NCBI GenBank assembly: GCA_964036155.1
Contig: OZ038422.1
Span: 62,333,201-62,397,200 of the forward strand
Reading direction: 5' to 3'
Length of the DNA stretch: 64,000 nt
Source: Diploscapter coronatus
Taxonomy: Eukaryota > Nematoda > Chromadorea > Rhabditida > Rhabditidae
The translations under genes and the position numbers were made by a program. Of this stretch, positions 45,722-55,692 are shown in pieces. The notes under the pieces were generated by a model, which was not told the DNA's origin, did not search any database, and saw only the letters and a list, made by a program, of their open reading frames with translations. The first letter of the stretch is position 1, and every line of letters starts with the position of its first letter.

Positions 45722-48618
45722 ATGATGGAGGTTAGTCACTTTTAAAGATAAACTTTAAGAGCTAAATTTCGTGACTTTGTACTCTTGAATTTTTTGATCA
45801 TTATGAAAGTTTAAAAGAAAAAATCAGACTTACCTAATCGACTTTTTCAGCTTGACGATGAATATGGCCTCAGGACTCCGACCCTGTCCCCCTTCAATTT
45901 TCCGATGCAGCGCGATGTCTTCATGGGAATTGAAGGTAAAGCATCTAAAAAATTCAAATTTTAAAGTCAAAAATCACTTCAATTTCGAATCTCAAAAATC
46001 CGTAAGGATAATTTATTCAAACACGATTTTTCAAAATGAACCAGAATGAAATATTTTTTATGATAATGCCTGATTTGACTTGCCAATTGAAAGTGCGATA
46101 TCTTTTAGAAAGCTATCCGGCCTACAATAACGAACTGGCGGCAGCTGAGGATGTGAATCTGTTCAAAATCGGTCTGGAAAAACAGTCGACCTATTCGGAT
46201 CCGGATTCTGAAAACGAGGACGAAGATTTTAGTAAGAAAATTTATTAAAATTGTAAAACACTTTGCATGGCCAATGACAAAGACTGAAGTTTTCTACATG
46301 CACATTCCGCTTCGATCATGACGAATTTTTATTTTCGGTTGAGGAATCATGAATTTAACAAGTTTTTTTATACTAGAGTTTACGTTTTATTTATATTCCT
46401 CTACAAAAATTCGTCACGCGCTGCAAACAATGTGCGCAATGCACCAGTTGAATTTGGAAATCGTAAAGCTTTCAAAGATAGTTTTTTTCTGATTTAATTA
46501 AACATTTTAAAAAAATTTTTTTTGCAAAAATTGACTTTTTTATTCAAAACCTAATTTTTGATAAATTGGCAGGCTCGGGAAACCTGAACGTGATAACTGA
46601 TTGGGATCGTCCGATAACTCCTGCAGTCAAAAATTTGGTCATCAGGAATGACGCCCAGAGGACGAATGTCGACAAGTTGATCCCGCTCAACATGCCACAG
46701 GCTCAACAGATGCAGCAAGTGATCAAGGATGATCAGCCCATGATTCCCAGCAGTGTGGCCCCCGTCTCTGCACAGGTGTCTCCGGCTACAAAAAGATCAA
46801 ATCGCGGTGGACGTAAGCTTTTACTCAAAATAATGATTTTTCCTTTTATGAAAAAATTCAAAAGATACAAATTTTATAAAACTACGATTTTTTTTGAAAA
46901 TCTAGCAATTTTCAGGTCGCCGTGCTCCAAAGCCGACTGATAAAGACAGACCCTGCGAAATTGCCATCAGAAACTGCAGACCATACGTGAAGGAGCGCAA
47001 AAAGAGAACTGTCTATGACGACGAGCGCGTCGTAAGCTTTTTTGAAAATGAATTTTTTTAGAAAAAAATATGAAAATTAGAATCAAATTGAAAAGAATCG
47101 ACTTTTCAGAAGAAGACCAGCAAAAGTGCAGTTGCGAAATCGAACTCTCAACGTTTTCGTGAGAGAAACACCTACGAAGAAGATAATCTGACGAAGTTGA
47201 AGGAAAATACACAAAAGGTTGGCACTTTTATATTCGACCTTTTAACAATACAACTTTGTCTTATTCTTTCTATTGAAAATTTGAAAAAAAAAACTATTAA
47301 TTTCATCATTTTTTTTATATTTGAAATTCTCAAATCCAAACTTTTCACCTTAATCTTCCCTTCAAAATATTTGAATGAATGCTATTTCAATTTGATAAGT
47401 TTCTTTAAATTTTAGGATCTCGACACTGAACAGGCTATTTTGAAAATGGCTGTGCTATCCTATAACAGAATCGTATGCCAGGTAAAACAACCAAGTTATT
47501 TCATTTATTGTTTCATTTTTTCACGAAACTCTAAAAATAAATTGAAATTGAGTTTTCATTGTTCTAATTTTAAAATATTGAATTTCAATTTTCAGTTCCC
47601 TTCCAAGATTCACCGTCTGCACTGCACGGCATTGGATCTCTTTCAACGCCGGCTCAAAATCTCCACTCAGAAGGATTGGGATAATATCCGTAGGAACGTC
47701 GACTCCATTAAAAACTGCAATCTGAATCAGGCGATGCTCAAAATCGAGCAATTCTTTGAAGACGATCACGTTGATCAGGATGGAAACAACGCGATAAAAC
47801 TGGAGGACGAAGTGGAAATGGCACTGGTAGGTTTAAAACTTTCTTTTTACTTTATAATTTTTTTCCAGTTGTGACGTTTCGATTTTAATTTTTGACATTT
47901 AAAAAATTACCTAAAAATCTCTTTTAATGTATGAAGTCAGGAAATAGGATTCATGATTTTTAATGCTGAAAGTAAAGATAAAGAATTTTTGTAATTTCAG
48001 GCCCTGGAAGAGGCCGAAAATCCGAAGAGAAAGACTAAAGTAGATCGGGCTACCATGTCGGACAAAGAGGTAAAATCGGAATTTTCTTAAAATGTTGATT
48101 TTCTTAAATTTTCAGAAACGCAAGGAGCAAAATCGCATCGCCAGTGCGAAATGCCGCATTAGGGAGAAGCTCAGGAAGGAAATTTTCCGCAACGGCGTCA
48201 GAAGAATCTGGGCGAAGTGGGAACGCACAAAAAATGAAAGACAGCGCGTCGCAAACATGCTCCTGGAGCTTCGCAACAAGGTTGGAATTTTAATTCCTCA
48301 AAAAACGACTTTTAAATTGATGCAAAATTGTTTCTTTTCATTTCTCTTTAAAATCAATATTCTAAAAGTACAAGCTTCATTACTTTTTCTATTTTCTTTA
48401 TAGACAATAATTTGCTGGAAGTACAAAGCAAATGCTATCTTTTAACTTTTTTCTATTCCCTGAAAATGTTTGAAATTCAGGGCATTGAGTTCGTCGACCA
48501 CGCTGCGGACTGGATCAGGTATCTGCAGCGCGTTCAGGCTGATACCTACTATCCTTCTCCTGCAGCCCGTGCAAATATCGAATTGGACATTTCTGATATT
48601 CGCGAACTATTCAGATAG
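45722..48618 (+). CDS. bZIP-like basic nuclear protein
   Basis: Eleven exons: 45722-45730, 45851-45935, 46109-46231, 46573-46812, 46916-47031, 47110-47217, 47416-47481, 47596-47826, 48001-48069, 48116-48280, 48481-48618 (449 aa). An acidic N-terminal region is followed by a Gln/Met/Pro-rich stretch. Basic clusters follow around residues 150-215, including KSNSQRFRERN. At residues 350-366 the sequence KRKEQNRIASAKCRIRE fits the bZIP DNA-contact consensus NRxA(A/S)xKCRxR. The segment after it is helical and charged but lacks a clear leucine heptad. It may be a divergent bZIP transcription factor or a protein with two basic DNA-contact helices. I do not recognise a specific orthologue. The first coding exon is only 9 nt, preceded by CAG at 45700-45702. 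Exon joins keep frame throughout. Confidence 0.72.
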
Positions 48619-48756
48619 ACCTAGAGATCGCATCAAGTTTGAACTACGGAGAAATTGCAATTCTCCCTCAATCACACACTTCACTTGATTACTACTTTTT
48701 AAAATCACATATATCGAATTTCCATTACTCAATACATTAAAATTATGGCAACTAAG

Positions 48757-48834
48757 AAAAGTAGTTGCATGCAAAGTAATAAAAAAGGTAATCTTTTCCC
48801 TAACATACCCTATAATTTCGCATGCAGCTGCTTT
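48757..48834. repeat. short inverted repeat after the bZIP-like gene
   Basis: AAAAGTAGTTGCATGC and its inverted partner GCATGCAGCTGCTTTT (two mismatches) lie about 45 bp apart in the 3' flank. Confidence 0.5.
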
Positions 48835-50183
48835 TTCAAATTGCCCATTTCACATATCACTTTATCACTACTTTCCTATCTTCTGTATTTACAGACGACT
48901 GCTTATAGATGAACTTTCTTTTCCCTATACTATCTACTCTAAACTAATATCCGCCTGTAAATGCATGTAGCCCTACTTTTCAGATTAAATGAATTTGCAT
49001 TATTCCATATGGTAAAATTACCAACTTCGTATTTTCAGCCAGATTTTCTAGAATTTCCTAGAAAATTAATTTCTAATTTTGATTGGAACTATTTCTTGCC
49101 CTGTACATATATGAATATCGAAACTCACATCGACTTTTAGTCAGATTTTATTTCCGGTGGCACGATTTATTTATTCACATTCACATTCGATTTTTCTATA
49201 TTTCATGCTTTTCCCCCACTAATGAAATCTATCATTTTCTCCCAAAGATTGTTTGCCAAATCCGTGGAATTTTGCATTTCGATGTTATTTTTAAGTACCT
49301 CATCTGGACAAGGCTAAAATTTAGAAAATCTACGATTGTTTCTCTGAGAATTCTAACTTTGCCCCTAACAATTGAACGTTTTTATTTGTCCTCGAGGTGC
49401 AATTTTTCAACCAAATAGCGTGTTATTTAGTTACTCAGGAATTGTTGTAAATAAATTCGAGTTTTGGAAAATATTGAATTTGAACTGTAGATTTAGGCTC
49501 AAAATATAAACCTATTACAATGCCGCCATATGACGATGCAAAGTTGAGATTTCATGTCTCGAATTTCGAAATTTTACAAAAGTAAAAAAAAAAGGCAACC
49601 TCGAAAAGATACCACGTCACCACGTCTTTTTTTAAAGAAGCACCACGCCCCGTTCTCTACTTTTTCTATCTCCCTCTTATTTTAAAAGACGTGACGTGGT
49701 ATCCTTTCGAAATGGCCAAAAATCAAAAAGTTCGTCAGTATGATCCATTCTAGTTCTAGATGAGAAATGATAGAAAATAGCTATAAATATAAAAATTGAA
49801 TGGCCTAAAAGTTCAAAATGAAGAAGATTAATAACTGAATTAGTATTTAGTTTGGCCGAACAATAACCTCAGTTCGATCAATAATATGCCATAGTGGAAA
49901 ACGTCTTGTATATGTCCTTATCAGATGTGTAAATGAGAGATTGTGAATTAGAGAAACAAAGCAAAGAGGCAGAAGACACAGATGGCAGTGAAAAAGGCAT
50001 GCAAAATGACCACTGTTTGACATTAATACCTGCAATACCGCGCGAATGCGAGTTTTGACATTTTTGTTTAAATTCGTAGTGAAATTTTGAACTTTCGATC
50101 ATTCTTCTAAGTTATTGATTCATATCTGTAAATTTCCTTTGGAAAATTCCTATTTTCATTATTTTTTTCTATAAAATTTAGAG
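48835..50183. other. spacer upstream of psuG/pfkB gene
   Basis: AT-rich spacer containing the inverted repeat at 49594-49716. The open frame at 49083-49418 has no recognisable content. TTTAG at 50177-50181 is a likely trans-splice acceptor 2 bp before the next ATG. Confidence 0.5.
49594..49716. repeat. foldback repeat containing CACGTCAC motifs
   Basis: Arms of roughly 35 bp: the left contains AAGATACCACGTCACCACGT and the right ACGTGACGTGGTATCC in inverted orientation, with GGC/GCC at the outer ends. Non-coding; MITE-like shape. Confidence 0.65.
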
Positions 50184-53100
50184 ATGTTCCTCCGAAAAAT
50201 CGCTTGGGTTCAATTTCGCCTTTTCGGTAGTCGATCAGGTCTCGTAATTTCGCCGAAAGTACGCAATGCACTGAACCAGCGAAGAGCCGTCGTCGCTTTG
50301 GAATCTACCGTAATCACTCACGGACTACCGTATCCTCATAATCTAGAGTTAGAAAATTACTTCTAAAGAATTTTGTTTCAATTTTTAGAGCTGCAACTTC
50401 TCTGGAAGAAATCATTCGAAGTGAGGACGCAGAGCCAGCGACAATAGCGATTCTCAACGGAAAGGTAGAAATTTGATATTTTTGTCTTGAAAGTTAGAAA
50501 TTTTCAGATCCACATTGGTCTAGAGCCCGATGATTTGAAAAGAATTGCCGAAGCTAAAAATGCGATCAAAGTGTCGAAGAGGGATATTGCCTATGCACTG
50601 GAGAAGGTATCAGCTTTGACTTTTTAATGGCAGATAGATAGGGTCCCCAAGTAGAGCTGGCGAATTAATGTTCTGGACAATTTTTTGCGCAGAAATATCA
50701 CCAAAGTTGTAAATAGGAATTCGATGAAGAAAAGATAAAATTAGGCATGTTCTAGGCCGTAAAAGTTGGAAAAAAAACAATCACTCGAAATGAACACATT
50801 TTGACAAGCCTCAAACTGCATGGACACGGATGGACATAAAAATTATGCTCTGGTTTTTGACACAGCATTGCTTTATTAAATTTATCATTGATTTCTACCA
50901 GGTCTTTCATGAAATTTTGGGTTTGAAGGGTATTTCCTTCTCAAATTTTTAGCTTCAAACTACCACGTTTCTACCAAAAACGCATTTTTGCAAGGGGGCG
51001 GAACTTGGGGACTCTACAGATAGGATGCAACATGAAAATCCTTTTTATATCCAACATACTAACCTTACCTAATACCTCTGTTTTAATAATACATTTTATG
51101 TCCTATTATCGAATTATTTCGTTAGACTAAATAAGTTTTAGGAACTAGTCGGTGGCACGACTGTAGCAGCAACGATGTATTTGGCACATTCTGCGGGAAT
51201 TCGCGTATTTTCCACCGGAGGAATCGGAGGTGTTCATCGGGGCGCTGATCAGAGTTCAAAATTTCTTATCCGACTAAAAGAAGTTTCATTTTATTTTAGC
51301 CTTCGACATTTCCGCCGATCTCCAAGAGCTATCTCAAACTCCGGTTTGCGTCGTTTGTGCTGGCGTAAAGAGTATTCTTGATATAGGAAAAACACTTGAA
51401 TACTTGGTAGAATTCCTAATTTTTGGGTTTGGGAAATTGAATGAATTTAGGAAACCCATTCGGTAAACTGCATCGTGTACTCGGGCAAAAACGTCTTTCC
51501 CGGATTCTTCACAGCTGAAACGCAATATAAAGGACAGTTAAACACGGAAAATCTCGAAGAAGTCGCTAAGATTATCGGTTAGATTTGATTTCTAGGACGT
51601 TATCTAGAAGAAGTTGTTTAGAATCTTCATCTGACCTTGGACTTCACGCCGGGACAATTTTAGCTTGCCCCATTCCGAATGAATTGCAAGTCGACGGTGA
51701 TTTCATCGAGAAGATAATCAAAGATGCTCTTGAAGAAGCCAAGTAGATTTGCTATCATTGTTTGAAAGATAAAGCCCTAGTTTAGAGCCAAACGAATCAT
51801 TTCACAACAAGTCACCCCATTCATTCTGAAGCGAGCCAATGAATTGTCAGAGGGAAAATCAATGAAGACAAGTAGATAAACCCTTTCTGAAGAATCCTGA
51901 ATTTCCTTTGAAATTCAGACATCGAACTTCTGAAGAACAACGCTAAAATTGCGTCGAAGTTGGCGAAACTGTTGGCTGGACCGAGATTCCATGCAGTCAA
52001 GCAAAATGAAGCTAATGGAAACGACAAGAGACGACCGAAAGTTGTATGAATTTTCACTCTCAAGGTTTTTCTGAGATAAAGTTGGTTATTTTCTAGACCG
52101 TTATCGGTGCGACTATTCTAGACTATGAGGCTGTCACTAACGAGCATGTGCAGGCAAGTCGCTAATACTGAACTTTATTCTTCTTACAACCCAAAATTTT
52201 TGTGGCAAATGAAATTGAGTCTGCATGAAAAAGTGAGTTTGACTAATCCCTACTTCCCCGTATGCTGTTGGCAGCAGAAATGATCGGACTCATTTGTTCC
52301 TCAGCGATCATTTGCTCGATGACGGTCCGCTTCAGGAAGGGCGAGTATCCATCGACCAACGTGAATCTGTCATCAGATTCGAGGTCCCAGTTCCTGAAGT
52401 ATTTCAACCTCTTCTAGAACTGTTCGATATTCAGATAGCGAACATTATGAACTTGAAGATCACCCCGAGAGCAATAGAAAATCTTGGCAGATGACGAAAG
52501 ATAATCATTAATTCAACAAAAAAAACTTCCTATAAACCTACGATTTGCGATGCTCCGACTTCGAGTAGACGATTTGGTAGAAGACATTATGTACGTCTTC
52601 CCGTAAAACGATGACGACGATGAATCGAAGAGGAAAGAGAACGTAGTAAATCAGAATAGCCATGATATCAGTGCGGGTGTGCATCCATCTGGAATATTTT
52701 CATTATTGCCACAAATTAATCTAATGATCAATTGAAAGCTGACCGCCTCAGTTGTTTACTGCAATTCAAATTGTTAGCATTTCTGCAGTCGCCTCTCGTC
52801 TTGGTGCGATACTTTTCTGCAATCGATGAAAAGCTCGTACTTCACATTTTTTCTTACGATATGCAAAGCATTTCGATCGAATATTTGAAGGCATGCAACA
52901 GCCGAGGTTTTCTTCGACGCTCTTCCAAACTGGACACGTTTCATTTGCGTTCCAAATTGTCGTCTACAACGTTCAGGAGGAAAAATCAATGTTTCACGAT
53001 AAGACGAATCTGACCTCTTCTTTGATTACCGTCTCCAAATGTGAGTCAAATTCTACGTGCGCCAATGCCATTCTTGATGTGAATGGGAAAATCATCGCTA

Positions 53101-55019
53101 CATCCAGAATGAGCAGTGGAACTGTCAGAATCCAGTAAAGGACGATGCAGGGCCGGTGAGACAGCCAAATGCCGACAATACCCGCTATACACGTGGCTAA
53201 CTGAATTTATCAGTTCGGTGAGAGTAGCTTGATAAATCTACCTGAATAAGCATGAGTCCTCCATAGACGAAAAAGTTCAAATCTTCCGGCTCTATTGGTA
53301 TAAGCTTCCATCTTGGATGAACCACTGTGGTTACCACGAAATACGCAATAATGACCTAAATTTTTGGTAATCCAGGAAAAGAAAAAATTGCTTACCTCGC
53401 ATATGATGATGCTGTAATTAACGCTGTAGATCCAGGCCTTATAGTTAGGCATCGTCAAAACTGGTGAGCGTTGATCGAGAAGAATAGAAGTGAAGTAACC
53501 TTAGGAAAGTTGGATGATTTTGTTTGTTTATCAGATCAGCAGCTTTCAAATTCTTCAGACCGTGCGTTCTTCTCGCATCAATAAATTGTTTGTTTATCGA
53601 ACCAAAGTTGACTCAGATCTCATTGAAGTCCAATGACTCGATACTGAAATGGGCAAGTTTCGACGATCATTAAGCAAAATTTAGAATGATGGTGGGTCGT
53701 ATGCTGGTAAAATGGAGCAACGTTGTGGAGGAGTGGCGAGAAATCATGCTGACGCCTTGACCAGACTCGGGTGCGATGTTACATTTCTCTCAGCCATTGG
53801 AAACGATGCGTTGGGTGAATGGATCAGGAACCGGTGCAATCACATGGTACATTCTTAATCTATTATGGTTTTTCTTCAATTTCCCAAATTTCAGAACTGG
53901 GATAATGTTGTGATTTCCAACAAATTTTCCACTGCAACGTACCTATCGATCAATGTCCAGGGAAACATCAATTTTGGAATAAATTCCATTGGAAATGTCA
54001 TCTATGACATCAATCCTGAATATGTAGGTTAATAACAATTGATTTAAATCGCAGAAAATTTGTAGATAAAGAAAAACGAACAGTCCATCGCTGAGGCGGA
54101 CTTCGTACTGATGGATGGGAACATCAGTGAAGAAACGATCAAACAAATCGCGATCACCTCGAAGTATTACAACAAGAAAAGTAAAGTGTTGTAATTATTG
54201 TTGGCAAAATTTTATTTTTAAGTTTGGTTCGAGCCGACCGACTATCACAAGGTGAACAAGATTATGGACGATGATGTGTTGCCCCAGATTTCGATCATGT
54301 CACCAAATGCAAACGAATTTATGCATTTTGCGCAGAAATGCGATGTTTCTGTCAATCGTAAGTTTAATTTTCTCGCAAGAATCGCATTTTTAACTCCAGC
54401 GACTATCTTCACATCTCCCTATCACGTCGGCGAATTCGTGCTCTCGAATCTGAAACTCCTTCACTCGTTCGACTATTTGATCGTATCGCTGGCGCAGAAT
54501 GGCACGGCGATCATTCGCAAGGCAGACGATGGAAGTTATTCGTTCATAGGGTTGCCGCCACCAATTCAGCCAGATCTCATCGTATCTGCATCGGGTGCCG
54601 GTGATAGGTGCGAAGCTTTATATTTTAAAAGATTTCTGTGATTCAATTTAATGACGGCGGTTAATAAAAGGAGCACGGGAAAAGCTAATAGAATTGGAGT
54701 ATTCAGAAATAGGGCTCCCAAGCTCTGCCCTTTGCAAAAATGCGTTCGTGGTAGTTTGAAGCAGAAACTTTGGGAAAGAAGTACCCTTCAAACCCCAAAT
54801 GTCTCTTTCAACAACAATGAGTAGTACTAATTTTACCAATTCAGCTTCAACAGTGGCTTCCTCGCAGCAATGCTGAACGGTGTACCATTCGATGCGAGTC
54901 CGATAGTCGGACAGAAGTGCGCCAGCCTAACCCTGCAGACCATTGAAGCTGTCTCAACACAAATCACGCCCAAATTGATTTCTGAGATTCGTAGTTACTC
55001 GAAAAATTCTCCGACATAA
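50184..55019 (+). CDS. bifunctional pseudouridine-5'-P glycosidase / PfkB kinase
   Basis: Fusion of both steps of pseudouridine breakdown: a PfkB kinase phosphorylates pseudouridine and PsuG cleaves the product to uracil and ribose-5-P. Exons 50184-50347, 50389-50464, 50508-50606, 51142-51253, 51300-51406, 51451-51577, 51622-51742, 51786-51871, 51919-52043, 52097-52153, 53685-53846, 53895-54023, 54066-54180, 54223-54357, 54400-54607, 54845-55019 (665 aa). PsuG (about 25-335) shows [64 protein letters not shown] and [10 protein letters not shown]. PfkB (about 340-655) shows [20 protein letters not shown]-like IWFEPTD, and SASGAGDSFNSGF with catalytic Asp607. A basic, acid-free N-terminus may target mitochondria. 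Intron 10 begins with GC (CAG/GCAAGT) and holds an opposite-strand gene; introns 3 and 15 hold MITE copies. Confidence 0.92.
50639..51016. mobile_element. hAT-like MITE, copy B (in psuG/pfkB intron 3)
   Basis: 378-bp element with ends TAGGGTCCCCAAGT and (inverted) TAGAGTCCCCAAGT. Flanks CAGATAGA and CAGATAGG agree at 7 of 8 bases, a slightly decayed 8-bp target duplication. It is in reverse orientation relative to copy A and shares most of its interior. It accounts for most of the 535-bp intron. Confidence 0.8.
52538..53452 (-). CDS. tetraspanin-like four-TM protein nested in an intron
   Basis: Six exons on the minus strand (53452-53396, 53355-53242, 53200-53030, 52963-52858, 52816-52744, 52688-52538) give 223 aa, the usual tetraspanin size. 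Four membrane segments are visible: residues about 7-29, 45-70, 74-94 and 190-208. A short first loop and a large Cys-rich second loop separate them. The second loop has [14 protein letters not shown] (C124, C136, C137), then GDC and LNC followed by SKQLRRWM, the order seen in tetraspanin large loops; the classical CCG is CCM. Tetraspanins organise membrane protein microdomains. The whole gene lies inside the 1.5-kb intron 10 of the psuG/pfkB gene. The donor of exon 5 (GTCAGC) is weak but is the only one that keeps frame. Confidence 0.75.
54710..54801. mobile_element. hAT-like MITE, truncated copy C (psuG/pfkB intron 15)
   Basis: The first 90 bp or so of the element are nearly identical to copy A (about 6 differences), from TAGGGCTCCCAAG to the block ending AGTACCCTTCAAACCCC. 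The remainder is absent: similarity stops before the intron's acceptor at 54843-54844. No right terminal repeat is present. Confidence 0.75.
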
Positions 55020-55244
55020 TTCACGAATTTTCATTCTTTCTCTAAATGTGCAAGACCAAATCCATTTTTAGCAAATCGTATTTTATACTACCGATAAATT
55101 AAACGAAATTTTCTACCTGTATATTATGTTGTCTTTCAGCTTTTTTACGAGTCAAACTTTATTAAATTTTAGCTAGGTGGCAAAATCTTCCATTTTTTTA
55201 CCAAAGAGCCTTTAAACGTTCTATTCAAACTTTTCTTAGAATTC

Positions 55245-55250
55245 AATAAA
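55245..55250 (+). terminator. poly(A) signal of psuG/pfkB gene
   Basis: AATAAA 226 bp after the stop codon. Confidence 0.5.
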
Positions 55251-55418
55251 CTATACCGACATATTGATATTGTCTGATGATGCTCAATATGAAAGCTATT
55301 GTGAATCACACAGTAGGATGCATTTTGAACTGTTGACAAAATGCCGAGACATGCTTTTATAACTTCTTGTTCGGTCCTAAGGGGAAGAATGACATTTTTA
55401 TTTTCGGAAAAATTCTAG

Positions 55419-55640
55419 ATTATTCATTTTTCCTTTCATTACACTTGAGCAATGTGGAAGCGTTGTCAAAATTAGTTATTGCCGGCGATTAACTGATGAA
55501 GAAGCTTTGAAACTTCGAAATGAATGTGGAAAGATATTCACGATAAGGTCAGTCTATTTTTACTAGACTTTTAAAATTATAAAATTAGGTATTCTCAAAT
55601 TCAAGTAAATTTTTATTTGCATCGGTATATACGAATGTAA
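55419..55640 (+). pseudogene. possible orphan exon pair, unidentified
   Basis: Two stretches look spliced: 55419-55547 (after TTCTAG, before AG/GTCAGT) and 55589-55640 (after ATTAG), joining in frame to a stop. The joined peptide contains YCRRLTDEEALKLRNECGKI and ends soon after with RYIRM. There is no clear start. Upstream, 55271-55362 is open in a similar style but ends in a stop. It may be the remnant of a gene or a small undescribed gene. I do not recognise the family. Confidence 0.3.
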
Positions 55641-55692
55641 CTTGATTGGCAGGAAAATGCAGGATCGTTGAAAAATCTATCTAAAGAATTAT

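Noticed and set aside
52294..52494. + strand open frame inside psuG/pfkB intron 10
   Set aside because: It does not join exons 10 and 11 in phase and has no PfkB motif. The direct exon 10-11 join reproduces the kinase N-terminus.
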